NCBI GenBank assembly: GCA_035578905.1
Contig: JAQJVL010000177.1
Location: 310,001 to 374,000, forward strand
Direction: 5' to 3'
Length of the DNA: 64,000 bases
Source: Stictocephala bisonia
Lineage: Eukaryota; Arthropoda; Insecta; Hemiptera; Membracidae
The notes under the pieces were generated by a model. That model was not told where the DNA came from and did no database searches. It was given only the letters and a program-made list of their open reading frames with translations. Positions within the stretch are counted from its first letter, which is position 1. Every line of letters starts with the position of its first letter. The translations under genes were made by a program, and so were the position numbers. Below are positions 22,738 through 33,640 of this stretch, piece by piece.

Positions 22738-22800
22738 GGTGATCGATTTCGGTAAACCACGCTCACCATCCTCAGACCGGATTTACAAACAATGTGTATT
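22738..22800. mobile_element. single arm of the 150-bp MITE family
   Basis: CGGTGATCGATTTCGGTAAA and the following CTCAGACCGGA correspond to one arm of the MITE at 10070-10219. The opposite arm is missing. Confidence 0.6.
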
Positions 22801-22865
22801 TTACACGTAAAAATGCCTTTTCGTGATGACTTGGACACATCAACAGTAACTCTTATACGATAAGC

Positions 22866-23100
22866 CACAGATAATAAAGGAACAGAGGTCACATCCAATT
22901 GTGCGCTTAGTTATTTCTTCTGTTTGACAAGTGGATGACCTCGCCAGTCCCTCCCGTTATACTCCCACATCCTCAAGGATAAACGTAGTAATTATTTCTA
23001 CAGATGTATGAAGATGTACTTAAGTTGTAACCTTTTATGACTGCCTCTGAGGCGTTCGCTGTAGCCGTAAAAAGTGACCTCAGTTTCTTTTTTCTCCGTG
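22866..23100 (-). mobile_element. family A MITE, full length (short form)
   Basis: The ends are CACAG (22866) and CTCCGTG (ends 23100), with GGAACAGAGGTCAC and GTGACCTCAGTTTC inner repeats. The pairing can be extended outward (AGC/GCT). It lacks the CAGCACCTTG segment found in other copies, giving 235 bp. Confidence 0.78.
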
Positions 23101-23681
23101 GCTAAATTGTGCTGGCTTTTCTAATATATTTCCAATATTCTAAATTATTGGATACGACAGTTCAGGCATTATATTACTTTCTTCTTACTGGAATGAATGT
23201 CAACATGAGTAAGACATTTTGAAAAAAAACTGGCGTTTTTGCGTTTGTTGCACCATTTAGTTGACATCATCGATATTTCATTCCCGGGAAAATGGACGCT
23301 AGCCAGCTAACTGGTCGGCATGCCGTAACACGTTAATAGTTTATTTAAGATCCATTATTATTTAATGACCGTCCTTTCATGTTTTTTTTACACCTTTGAT
23401 TTAGTGCGCAATGTATACTTTGATAAATGGCTTCACTTTACAGATCAATCTTCCCGCACTTGAGTGGAACATGGAATTAAAATAGATTAGAATTAGTTTT
23501 TAATTATTATTGAATATATATTTTGATTTGATTATGAAAAATAATAACAAAGTGATTTTAAAATATTTAGCGCGTTTATAATAAGAGACTTTAACGGTTG
23601 AGAGTGATAAAGTTTATGTTTGTATTCCGAAGATCAATAATAATATCATAGCAAAACTGTTAGTTTATCAAGAAGTAGAAT
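23101..23681. other. AT-rich non-coding DNA, nothing recognised
   Basis: No gene or repeat assigned. Confidence 0.4.
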
Positions 23682-23948
23682 AGAGAAGAAATAAAAGAGA
23701 AACAGAGGTCGTCCTCTTTCGGATGCAGCGAACGCCTCAGAGGCAGTTTTTAATAGAGTACAAATAGTACACCTTTGTACATCTGTATTAATAATTACTA
23801 CGCTTATCTTTGATGATTTGGAGGGAATAAGGGAGGAACTAAAAATGCGCTGGTCCTGCCATCACACGTCAAACTGGAGAGATAATTACTCGACTTACAA
23901 AGTCGACTCACTATTGGGTGCGACATCTGTCTCTTCCTTCTCTGCGGT
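23682..23948 (+). mobile_element. family A MITE, full length
   Basis: Family order is intact: AGAGAAACAGAGGTCG, GCAGCGAACGCCTCAGAGG, GGAGGGAATAAGGGAGGAAC, CTGGTCCTGCCATC, AAACTGGAGAGATAATTACT, then GCGACATCTGTCTC and a degraded TTCTCTGCGG terminus. A short frame inside is not a gene. Confidence 0.78.
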
Positions 23949-23980
23949 AGTAATAACAAAAATTTTAATTTATAATATAG

Positions 23981-24352
23981 GCACTAGTGACGCAGTGCTG
24001 TAACCCAGCTACTTGGGGACAACGTTTTGTGTAAATTGTAGCGATAGGTTCTATGCTCTGTGCTCTTACTGACATGGCATCCGTTCAATGGTTTTCATCG
24101 ACGTGGACACTTCTAGGGAAGTCTGGAGTGTCGATGTTGGGTGGTAGTCAGGGTCAGGATGTTGTGTAGGGAAGAGTAGTGAGTATAAATCTGGTCAAAT
24201 AGCTGGAAATCAGAACAAACGTGGATCGGATTCCACGTAAAGCTGTAGGTCCTTTAGTTGCCCTGGCTATTGGGCTATTAATAAATAACTCTTTCTAAGG
24301 AGCAGTCGACCTTAGTTAGAAAAAATGACTAAACTCGTTCATCTACACTCAC
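23981..24352 (+). repeat. family D dispersed repeat, near complete
   Basis: It starts GCACTAGTGACGCAGTGCTG and proceeds through CCAGCTACTTGGGGACAA, GATAGGTTCTATGCTC, the T-arm-like hairpin CGTGGATCGGATTCCACG (24220-24237), CTATTGGGCTATTAATAAAT and an end near CTCGTTCATCTACACTC. Copy 52575-52965 is collinear. No reading frame. Confidence 0.75.
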
Positions 24353-24362
24353 CACACTCATT

Positions 24363-24425
24363 CGCCCCTAATCGCCCATATCTTATCGGGCGATTAGGGG
24401 CGTTAATAAAAATCGTTTTTATTAA
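24363..24425. repeat. two adjacent perfect palindromes
   Basis: The first has CGCCCCTAATCGCCC (24363-24377) pairing exactly with 24388-24402 across a 10-base loop. The second directly abuts it, with TTAATAAAAA (24403-24412) pairing with 24416-24425 across a 3-base loop. Confidence 0.88.
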
Positions 24426-24837
24426 GATCGGGGTCTTAATAAAAAATGAATAAATCTATTATGAAATTGGAACATAGTAATAATTTAATACATGCTTTGT
24501 CATCAATTACTGCTACTCGAAAAGTAAAATGTTCTTCAATAATAGGAAGTCAGGAAAATATAAGATAATCAGTGATAAGGTGAAATGACACTGTGTTTGT
24601 GTGTAGTAGTGTAACGATGTTGTTAGATGCAAAGCAGTCTCAACTAAGTTCTTCCCAAACCGGCAAGATACATTTCAACATTGCACTCATTAACACATTT
24701 TCTCTGTTATCAACGCCTTCTGTTGAAGATAACGTTCAAAAAAGGTAACTTCTTTTGAAATCAAACAGGTTTTTGATAAAATTAGCCTTGTTCCTCAAAA
24801 AGAATGATCTTGTTCCTGGTCACTGTGTCGGGCTTTA
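24426..24837. other. AT-rich non-coding DNA
   Basis: A CTTAATAAAAAATG phrase repeats part of the palindrome just upstream. Otherwise nothing recognised. Confidence 0.4.
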
Positions 24838-25110
24838 GGAATGTGCAAATTTGCATTCGCTAATTGGAACACTCGCCAATTTACATGGAGGGTTACTACT
24901 ACGGGAAGGACACAAGACGAGACGCCCATGCCGAGGAGATACCGTCCAAACTGTCCAAAAGCGAGGCGTAGTGCGGTGGGCGTCTGTAGGCAGAGAAGAC
25001 TCGGCCCATTTGCATTGGAGGTGATTGGATGGCGATCATTATCGGAGAACAAGAAAGCTGGTTGTGGGTCGAGCCTCAGTCATAATCGCACTTGCTCTTC
25101 TGTCCTCACA
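24838..25110. promoter_or_regulatory. GC-richer island with octamer-like motifs, candidate enhancer
   Basis: This island differs from its surroundings in composition and holds two ATTTGCAT octamer-like sites (near 24848 and 25008), a CTAATTGG homeodomain-like site and ATTAGCG-type strings. Frames are open on both strands but show no domain. Its location 7 kb upstream of the noggin gene makes an enhancer plausible. Nothing proves it. Confidence 0.22.
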
Positions 25111-25204
25111 AGACCCTTGCCTTCGACAAAACATACTTTTAACAAGATTTTTTAAAAATTTTCCTAAAAACAAAGTAATTTTCTTGTTGTCAAGTTTTTG
25201 TAAA

Positions 25205-26395
25205 ATTCTCTCTACCCTATGTACCCTCTATATTACCTTGTCTAGCTGATTTGTCTGTTACGAAATATCAAGTCTATATATATCACCTTTCCTGTACGTT
25301 CGTTTGTTCCGAAATATCTACCCTATATATAATCTTGTCTGTATATTTCGTCTGTTACGAAATATCTACCCTGTATGTCATCTTGCCTGTGTGTTTCGTC
25401 TGTTATGAAATATCTACCCTGTATGTCACCTTGCCTGTATGTTTCGTCTGTTCCGAAATATCTACCCTGCATATCACTTTGCCTGTATGTTTCGTCTGTT
25501 ACGAAATATCTACCCTGTATGTCACCTTGCCAGTCTCTTTCGTCTGTTACGAAATATCTACCCTGTATATGTCACCTTGCCTATATCTTTTGACCGTTAC
25601 GAAATATCTACCCTGTATGTCACCTTGTCTTTATGTTTCGTCTGTTACGAAATATGAACCCTGTATGTCATCTTGTCTTTATGTTTCGTCTGTTACGAAA
25701 TATTAACCCTGTATGTCATCTTGCCTGTATCTTTCGTCTGTTACGAAATATCTACCCTGTATATGTCACCTTGCCTATATCTTTTGACCGTTACGAAATA
25801 TCTACCCTGTATGTCACCTTGTCTTTATGTTTCGTCTGTTACGAAATATCTACCCTGTATGTCACCTTGCCAGTCTCTTTCGTCTGTTACGAAATATCTA
25901 CCCTGTATATGTCACCTTGCCTATATCTTTTGACCGTTACGAAACATCTACCCTGTATGTCACCTTGTCTTTATGTTTCGTCTGTTACGAAATATCTACC
26001 CTGTATGTCATCTTGTCTTTATGTTTCGTCTGTTACGAAATATTAACCCTGTATGTCATCTTGCCAGTCTCTTTCGTCTGTTACGAAATATCTACCCTGT
26101 ATATGTCACCTTGCCTATATCTTTTGACCGTTACGAAATATATACCCTGTATATGTTACCTTGCCTATATATTTCGACTGTTACGAAATATCTACCCTGT
26201 ATATGTCACCTTGCCTATATATTTCGTCTGTTACGAAATATCTACCCTGTATATGTCACCTTGCCTATATATTTCGACTGTTACGAAATATCTACCCTGT
26301 ATGTCACCTTGTCTTTATGTTTCGTCTGTTACGAAATATCAACCCTGTATATTAACCTGCCTGTTTTATTCGTCTATTACGAATCATCTTCCCTC
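25205..26395. repeat. 48/51-bp minisatellite, about 24 units
   Basis: Units alternate between 48 and 51 bp (a TATATGTC versus TATGTC variant). Each has the landmark CTGTTACGAAATATCTACCC. Within most units TTTCG...CGAAA forms a small hairpin with a CTGTTA-type loop. Groups of units recur in the same order (for example GCCTATATCTTTTGACCG at about 25579, 25771 and 25919), showing higher-order duplication. Both unit lengths are multiples of three, which explains the long periodic frames. Confidence 0.92.
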
Positions 26396-27655
26396 TTTTG
26401 TCTAAATGCAAACATTTACATAACAATTTTGTAAAATAATGGTTCCAATTAGTAAATTAAAGTTTATAAAATAACACAGCAATTTAACATTCCTTTATTT
26501 GTTTCAATTCGTTATTTTCGAATGAATTAATTTTGATGATAAGTTTGTGAACAACAAATTAGTTTTCCCTTTCAGTATGTATAGTTCACCAAATTTAAAA
26601 AAAAATATTGAAAGTAAACATTTATTTTCTTTAACTGTTTGCCTTTTTGTTTTATTAATAGAGTAAGTATGTTAAGCTTTAACATTTTAATGTGATTTTA
26701 AAAGAGATTGAGAGTCTAGTTTTGTGTTATGAATCGGCTTAAAGATATTTTTCCTATTTTTACTTTTTACTTTCTACTAAAATAAATAAAATGACAACAC
26801 TGCCCGCTTTATCTTAAATTTAAGGTTACAAATAATGTCCAGTTAAGGTTGATTATGTTTATTTACTTATTTTTTTTTTTTTTTATAACAATGTATGACG
26901 ATTCTAACAGGCTTTTCGAATTGAATTACGTAACCATGATTAGATGAAAGGCAAATTCACTTCAGAAATTAAATGTTGACATTCACCCCGTACTTTAGAC
27001 TATCTCCAAAGAAGAAAATAATATTCAATTGCTTTTTTATAAAATTATGGACCAAATAAAACCTTCTTTGTTCCAAAATATTTTTTTAATTAGTATATCT
27101 TTAGTAGAAGTACAAACAAAAATAACGTCATACAACTCAGATTAATTACAACGTAAGTTGATGTTCAACTTATGGTGTAAGATCAGAGCGATTCAGGAAG
27201 GAACCACGTTATAGCAAGAAAATAAATAAACAACCTTCAACTCCGAGGTCATTATTTCCTAACTGTGAGGTTTCATCCATCCGTGAATCCATCTATCTGG
27301 TCCGAAGATGATAAAAGTTGTTTACCTTTCTTTACGAAAAGTCTGCGACCATAAAATGTATACTTGAACACAAATTTACATATTCAAACAAGAAGGCATC
27401 AGACAAGTGCATATAAAGAAATGAAATAGACAGCCATGCTGGCTAGTATCATCACGTCTTTGGTCATAGCATGTTGAACCTCCTCGTAGTTCCAGCACTT
27501 GCTGTAGGAGCGCTCTGAAATCAATGATCAGCTGTTATAACATGAATGATGTAGGCTGGCGTTTTTCCAATGTTATTCTATGTTTCAATTAGTTTTTATC
27601 TAACTGTATGATCATTTTATTGTTTTTATTAGATTTATTAAAAAGTTTTATGCGT
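26396..27655. other. AT-rich non-coding DNA, nothing recognised
   Basis: A T-run lies near 26870-26884. The phrase ATAAAATGTATACTTGAA at 27352 recurs at 27737, hinting at an old repeat. No gene found. Confidence 0.4.
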
Positions 27656-28620
27656 TTATCTTTGTACTATAAAGATCGATGTCTGATTGATTGACTGAGA
27701 CTTAATGTTGAGGCACTTCCCGGCGTTCTACCCCCATAAAATGTATACTTGAATTGAAGCTCTTGGCCTGAAACCTCCAGGAAACTTAACAAAAGTTTAC
27801 TTGTATCACTCATAAACAATATGGTGGCCCTTTTTACCCCAAACTGCCCCAACGTATTTCTTATGGAAAAATCACAAAAAGTAGTTTTTATTACCTAACT
27901 TGAGAAAAATATTGAGTAGGCTACAGTTTTCAAACCTCCACTGTTCTACACGCGTAACACACGCACACCTTAGATGTGAATTTCAGATTAAAATCTAAAA
28001 AAATTGGGGTATCGTGGGTCCAAAAACTGAAATTTTTTAAATGTACAATATTTAAATACTGATGTTATCTAATCAAGTGGGGTATTAAATTAAAGCTATA
28101 TTTCTCCTGAATCCAAATATACAATCATATTTTGAAAATAACAAATTATAAGGGATATATGCCACCCCAAAAAATCTCCTAAAAAAAATTAATAATATTA
28201 AAATAAAACGTGCAAATAGAGTATCAAACCATAGGTATTTATCTTCTAAATCACATAATACCATTATATTTTGGAAGAGACAACGTTTAAGGCCTCTGCC
28301 CCCCCACCCTAAATAAAAAATATGCTCCAATATCCAAAATTGGGTAATGTTTAACTAATATACCCGAGTGGGGTATCAAATTAAAGGCATTCTTCTCTTA
28401 ATTACTAATATACTATCAGATTTCAGAAAAGACTGTTTATGGGCTCCGCTGCCAACACCAGAATTCATGGAATACTGCTTAAGAATCCTGGTGAGGCCGT
28501 AGGCTGAGCTCGCCTTACGATTGTTGCGAGTGAAGACGGAGTTAGCACGCGATGCGTGCAGAGGTGTCCTCCTAGTCTTACAATAAATTCGAAGTCCCAA
28601 ATTCAAAGAGGGGAAGTGCG
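27656..28620. repeat. dispersed element with about 3 internal tandem units
   Basis: It starts near a CTATAAAGATCGATGTCTG phrase typical of arthropod non-autonomous elements. Units beginning with GGGGTATTAAATTAAAG or GAGTATCAAACC recur at about 28077, 28218 and 28370 (spacing 141 and 152 bp). The frames inside do not resemble proteins. The right part (28470-28560) is GC-richer. The boundaries are uncertain. Confidence 0.45.
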
Positions 28621-28879
28621 TTTCGCTTCACTGAAAACACCAAAAATAAGGGGTTCTCCTTCAAGGGTGTAGTATTGATGATAATGTAAAACGTAATAAT
28701 CGTTGTATTGCAAAAGAAATATAATTTTGATACATGAACTTGTTAATCGTGGACCACAAACACAAAACAGTCTTACTTAGTCAAATTATCACAGTGAGTT
28801 CTCGCGAACTAATCATGTACTGAGATAAGGGTATTTTCTGTTATAACAAGCTAACTCAGTATTTGTATACCCTCCGCTA
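28621..28879. other. non-coding spacer
   Basis: Nothing recognised. Confidence 0.4.
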
Positions 28880-29290
28880 AGTCAGATTCTTTGTAACATA
28901 ACTAACGGAGACAGTCGGAAACCTTTTGTGGTGGAATCCGGAGAATGTTGGCCCGACAAACATATTGATGTTGGAGATGCCCCAAACTGACTCTTCAAAC
29001 CGATAATTAAAGGCGAAGAAAGATCCTCATCAAACTTGAGGGGTGGGGGCGGGACATAATGAGTCTGTTGTCGGTGGGCAGACAGACAGACGGACAAACA
29101 GACAGTCCGACGGACTCGCGAGATAAGATCGGACCAGGGGCGGGCTCATAGCTCCTTTTCGACTCCTCGATCAGCGGCTATAAATTCTGTCATTTATACA
29201 CATCAACACCATCGCATTCCTATGCAAATTGGCACGCCCCTAGGCTGGCGCCAGTTGGGGAAAAAGGTGGTAAAAGAAGAAAAAGGTAAA
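28880..29290 (+). promoter_or_regulatory. candidate promoter or regulatory region upstream of noggin
   Basis: This is a GC-richer block about 3 kb 5' of the noggin coding exon. It holds a GC-box-like GGGGTGGGGGCGGGAC (29039), a CAGACAGACAGACGG run, the clean TATA-type GGCTATAAATTC (29176), and an ATGCAAATTGG octamer (29222) followed by GGCTGGCGCCAG, a near palindrome. Layout and strand suit a + strand promoter with a start site near 29210, but the linkage to noggin is inferred from position only. Confidence 0.3.
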
Positions 29291-29937
29291 CTTTTGCAAT
29301 GTGGGATTTTGTTCAAATGTGATAAGTTGCCAGTTTCAAATGGCACAGATATATTTTACAAAAGTGTCTATTGGACCCCCACTTTAAAGACTATAACATA
29401 TAGAATCAATATAAAAATGTACCTGTTCCTCAACAACTATGATCAACTCTACTAATAATCACAAACATAGGCAGATGTTTGTTTACCATCATAATATACG
29501 TTAATTTTCAACACTCTATTTAAATGGTTGTGCTTTATTTTATTGGCCATCGTTTCCATAAACACAAGAAAATAATGTTAGTTACTTTCACAAATAATTA
29601 AAAAAAGTGTAACATCGCAAACCATTTGCGCACAATGGGAAAAACTACCTTAAACAGCATACAGGGGTACACTAGATCCCCAGATAAATTATGATTCAAC
29701 TGCTCAGCTGACAAGTGCTATCTGTCAGAATTTGGCCGACCGAGGGGATTGATTTACGAAAAAATTTATATGGTTATCGAAAATGTTCGTGACAAATTTA
29801 AACTGAGAAATATAAAAAATAAATCTGTGTGGAATCCCAAAGAGCGTGTTGTGCTTTTTAACTATAAGCTTGCAAAACTAAAACCATAATTCAATTAATA
29901 ATTATTTTTCATAGATGTATGAACATGGGGGGGGGGT
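29291..29937. other. non-coding DNA, with a G-run
   Basis: AT-rich, ending with an uninterrupted run of about ten G at 29927-29936. If 28880-29290 is the noggin promoter, this would be its 5' exon and intron. Confidence 0.4.
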
Positions 29938-30235
29938 GAATGAGTGTAGATGGACGAGCTTAGTCATTGTTACTAAGGTCTATCGTCCTTAGAGAGAGCC
30001 ATTTATTAATAGCACAATAGCCAGAGGGCTAAGACCTAGTAAGGGACAAAGACCTTTACGTGGAATTCGAACCACGTAGTATTGATATGATTTTACGCTA
30101 ATTGACAAGCATGGTACTCGGGTCTCTTCTTAGGACAACACATGGACACTTTCTACCACCCATGGCGGACAACTTTTTCCAGTAGTGTTCACGCTGATGA
30201 CAACCATTGAGCGGCCGCTGAATCAGTGTAAAGAT
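29938..30235 (-). repeat. family D dispersed repeat, partial
   Basis: On the complement it shows the family landmarks: CTAAGCTCGTCCATCTACAC end, CTATTGTGCTATTAATAAAT, the TACGTGGTTCGAATTCCACG hairpin (30058-30079) and CAGCGTGAACAC. The ACTACTTGGGGACA end is missing. Confidence 0.7.
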
Positions 30236-30654
30236 AATCGAGAACATAATTTACCACGTACAGTCAATATTTTCTCTCTTCTTTTTCGATTTTATAGTTC
30301 GATAATACTACTACACATTTTTATATTTGAACAAAGCCCTTGGCCATAGTTCACACTTTAAATGTATGTTGCACACACTATAATTTGTGTCCATGTACAA
30401 CATGCAAAAATGTGTTAGAGTAAAAAAGTAATTTCTATTTTAAATTTAAAAGAATCGGAACATTTAATTAAATTGATGTCAACATAAAAATAGTTGAAAA
30501 CGTAATAAAATAATATAATCAGCACAATAGTAGAGTAATAGTAAACTTAAAATTAATACGGACAAGTTAGTTACAACTTTTCTCAAGTTACTTATGTAAG
30601 AGAGAATAAGGCCAAAGAAAAATATCGCAACTTTGAACCATCGTAACTTGGTAC
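30236..30654. other. AT-rich non-coding DNA, nothing recognised
   Basis: A 70-codon minus-strand frame is hydrophobic and AT-driven. No gene recognised. Confidence 0.4.
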
Positions 30655-30922
30655 AACAAAAAGAGAAGAAAGGAAAAGAGACAGTATCCAATTGCGCTGA
30701 ATGGGTGTCGAGCTATAGAAACTTGGAGTAGTTAGTTCTCCAGTTCGCCGTGCATATGGCAGCACCAGCCCTAACGTCAGTCCGCCTTAATCCCTTCAAA
30801 ATCCTGAAGGATAAATATAGTAATTTTTACTAAAAATTTATAAATATTCACGTTTGTGATAACTGCTACTGATGCGTTCGTTGATACCATAATATAGTGA
30901 CCTCTTTTCTCTCTTCTCTGTG
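30655..30922 (-). mobile_element. family A MITE adjoining the duplicated segment
   Basis: The copy ends with CTCTGTG at 30922 and continues directly into the segment shared with 12.3 kb, exactly as at 12841. The other terminus (AAGAGAAGAAAGGAAAAGAG, about 30661) is degraded. Internal AGTTCGCCGTGCATATGGC and CGTCAGTCCGCC phrases match the family. Confidence 0.75.
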
Positions 30923-31434
30923 GTTAAGCGAACTGGAATGTCATCCTTTCCGTAGCACGACATGCTTTGAGAGCAACCAGTTTATATCCAGAGAGAATAT
31001 GTCTCCCTACATCGAAGCTGTGACAGGATGAATGAGAGGGTTATGAATGAACGGCGAAGATTAACCCATCGTTCCTTCAAAAGACCTCTGCAGACGTCCT
31101 GAATGATGGAGACGGGGATTAAGGAGGTGCTCTTTATTGTTCACAAAGACCTCGCGGCCACAAATTTCCTCCGATACACCTTGGATGACTTTAAGAACCC
31201 CTGGGACGGGATGTGGGAGACAGCTGCCATAAGTTAGCAGGCTAAGCTGGCGCCGAGAACACCATTCGTTACCTGAATGCAGTCGTAAAAAATTATAAAT
31301 AACATTTAATCTGGCGTGAAGACTCAGATTTCGAATCCATTCTCTTTCTTTCATTGGTGCTTTGAATCCCGACATAGCGTTAGTTATGAGTTTTGCCTTT
31401 TGTATCGCGGGCTTATTTACCACTGTAATGTATT
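30923..31434 (-). repeat. segmental repeat, inverted partner of 12315-12840
   Basis: The reverse complement matches 12315-12840. A 13-bp gap relative to the partner falls just inside the outer end. The tail next to the MITE is diverged while the central part is nearly identical. Confidence 0.8.
31061..31354 (-). CDS. 97-codon open frame, product unknown (duplicated)
   Basis: It predicts the same 97 residues as 12412-12705. In the opposite direction, 31103-31237 (+) opens a 44-codon frame that includes DLAATNFLRYTLDDF, which looks equally protein-like, so strand assignment is unsafe. It could be an exon fragment of a transposon or gene copied twice. No domain was recognised. Confidence 0.25.
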   Translation of the reverse strand: MKEREWIRNLSLHARLNVIYNFLRLHSGNEWCSRRQLSLLTYGSCLPHPVPGVLKVIQGVSEEICGREVFVNNKEHLLNPRLHHSGRLQRSFEGTMG

Positions 31435-32118
31435 ACTTTTCTATATTTATATATGCTAGTTGTTTGTGAGTAAAATCCACGAAGAGGTACAAAACTACTT
31501 CCTTTCGTTGAGTTGAAGAGTATTTAATAAACAATTATCAACATGTTTATATCGTTCGACTATTATACATTCGAGAGTAAAACATTGTTCAACATTATTT
31601 TATCTCCATGTCCAATATTCAATCTCCTTTCATGACATTCTCTTCTGCTCCAACAACTTCCCCTTTATTATGTTATTACTTATTAAATTAATAAAAATTT
31701 AAAAAACTAACCAGCCTCCATCCTTTATCTCACCTCTGACATAACTCATTAATAACTGTCCAGAAATAAAAAGCTTCGTAATCACCTTATAATCTTCCCA
31801 GCATTTCTCTTCATAACTTCAGAGACAAGCCCTTCGCGTTGCTTGTAACCCTTTGTTGTTTAGTAAATTTTAAGTATTAATTAGTGAATTATTCTAAAGT
31901 AAACCGTTATGCAACAACCCTTAAAGAACGATATTTTCTCAGGCGATGAGTGGTTCCGTTCGCCCTGGTCTCAGCTTTCCAGAAAGACGATCATTCAGCA
32001 GATCAGATGATGTAAACAATTAAATTGGATCTTGAAAAAGAGATTCTGAACTATACGCAGAACAAACTTCTTCTACCCCTCTACAAATTCTACAAACCCC
32101 CTCTAACTATGTTCCTTA
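31435..32118 (+). other. upstream flank of noggin, probable intron
   Basis: AT-rich, with a pyrimidine-rich stretch (32065-32105, CTTCTTCTACCCCTCTACAA) followed by TTCCAG at 32122-32127. That is a splice-acceptor-like arrangement directly before the second in-frame ATG of noggin. A second AG (ATACGCAG, 32054-32061) is another possible acceptor. No upstream coding exon can be joined to it. Confidence 0.35.
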
Positions 32119-32895
32119 ATGTTCCAGATGGATGTTGGGGTTTGTCAGGCCCACGTGCTCAGAGCGGTCCTACTGACTACCGTGGCAATCGCCATCTGTT
32201 TCTCGGCAGAGCAGCGGGCCTCTCCGCACGACCTCGGCTTGCGACCCGTCTCCTCCGCGGACGAGGCACCTCCTCCCGACCTCATCGAAGACCCAAACAG
32301 GAGCCACGACCCACGACCGCTGGAGCTCAACACGACTCTTCTTAAGGCGAAATTGGGACGCAACCTAGATCCAGCATTCATGAGTGTCCTTCGACCCAAG
32401 GAGACACAAGATTTCTACAATCATTCCGAGTTCCTCTTTCGAAGGAACAGGAGAGGCCGACTGGTGCCTGTTGGAGATATGCCGAAACACCTCAAAGACA
32501 TGGACTTCAAGTACATCCGACTCCCTGATGGTACGAAACTTCGGACGCGAGTCAGTGCGAAGTTGAAAAGAAAGCTGCAGCAGTTCCTGTGGGGATTCAC
32601 TGCCTGCCCAGTGGCATACCGCTGGAAGGATCTGGGCCTCAGGTTCTGGCCTCGTTGGCTGAAGGAAGGTCACTGTCAGGCGGGGAAGACTTCCTGCTCC
32701 ATCCCTCCGGGTATGAAGTGCCGCCCCTCTGGAACAGTTCACAAGACTATTTTACGGTTCCATTGTAGGCCGACGGTGTTTTCCAACGCCGCCCTCCAGA
32801 CCATCCCAAGGGTGTGTCAGTGGATAAAGGTCGAATACCCTATAGTGACTCAGTGTGCGTGCGCTTGTCCCAGTGCGAACAATTCTTTCTCTTGA
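32119..32895 (+). CDS. noggin: Noggin, secreted BMP antagonist
   Basis: The 258-codon frame ends at TGA 32893. ATG 32119 is used here, but ATG 32128, right after TTCCAG, has better context and follows a likely splice acceptor. Residues 16-29 are a hydrophobic signal-peptide core. RP at 42-43 aligns with Arg34-Pro35 of the vertebrate BMP-contact segment. DLIEDP (54-59), the N71-T-T glycosylation site and LGRNLDPAFM (79-88) follow family order. KLKRKLQQFLW (148-158) is the basic heparin-binding-like part. Cysteines at 163, 186, 193, 201, 216, 233, 246, 248 and 250 match all nine of vertebrate Noggin, including the CxCxC end. The length (vertebrate form about 232) and single coding exon fit. It would bind extracellular Dpp/BMP-type ligands. 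Drosophila lacks a noggin gene. Confidence 0.95.
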   Translation: MFQMDVGVCQAHVLRAVLLTTVAIAICFSAEQRASPHDLGLRPVSSADEAPPPDLIEDPNRSHDPRPLELNTTLLKAKLGRNLDPAFMSVLRPKETQDFYNHSEFLFRRNRRGRLVPVGDMPKHLKDMDFKYIRLPDGTKLRTRVSAKLKRKLQQFLWGFTACPVAYRWKDLGLRFWPRWLKEGHCQAGKTSCSIPPGMKCRPSGTVHKTILRFHCRPTVFSNAALQTIPRVCQWIKVEYPIVTQCACACPSANNSFS

Positions 32896-33371
32896 GGGAT
32901 TCACGATCCCAGTTCCTTCACATCCCCCCTCCCTCACCCGCACTCTAAACGATCACCAATGTACAGTATGAATATTGTATAATAGGACTGTTTTATTGAT
33001 GTAATTGATTATGAATGATTCAGAGCAAGATGTTTGTTAATATAGATGTGTCTGTCTTGTCTTGTACTAAGTGTAAGAGAATTGATATTATCTTTTGTCG
33101 GTTGATGGCAAAGTTGAGAATTTATGTCAAAATAACAATTTGGTGTGGCCGTTTAGAGAAAAAAGGATACGTAAACAGCCATAAAGTATACATGAACACT
33201 TCTAAAAACATGTAGTTTAAAAACATTCTTTCTTCGGAAATAAGATTCAATTTAATTTTAAAGTTACAGTAAGTGTATGAACTGATATAGTTTCGAAATT
33301 TCAACAAACTGTTCACCACAGTTTTGTTTTCAAAGTAATTTTAAAAATAAGTTAAAAAATTAAAAAATAAA
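32896..33371 (+). other. noggin 3' UTR, with candidate poly(A) signal
   Basis: The sequence after the stop is C-rich for about 55 bp, then AT-rich. The first clear AATAAA hexamer on the + strand is at 33366-33371, which would give a 3' UTR of about 0.5 kb. Earlier GTATAAT-like strings near 32978 are weaker alternatives. Inference only. Confidence 0.4.
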
Positions 33372-33640
33372 CATTTATTTCATCCGTATTTTATGGGCAC
33401 ACTAACATTTTTTGATATTTCAATTTGTGTTACTACTTCAACATCAATTTGAAATTAAATTTTAAAATGTAGTATTTTAACCAACTGAAAATTTACTGTT
33501 TTATTGAAGACGTATAAATACGTTTTCACTGGTAATTATGTAAACTATTACTAATTATCTTTTACAAAACTTCACTCGCCAGTTACCATGGGCCTACAGG
33601 GCTGTGCGTCAACTTTATTCAATGAGTGAAGTAGGCCTAC
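33372..33640. other. AT-rich non-coding DNA, nothing recognised
   Basis: No gene or repeat. TAGGCCTAC at 33632 just before the next feature. Confidence 0.4.

Noticed and set aside
25251..26434. Cys/Leu/Tyr-rich frames of up to 192 codons
   Set aside because: They are by-products of the 48/51-bp minisatellite, open in several phases at once.
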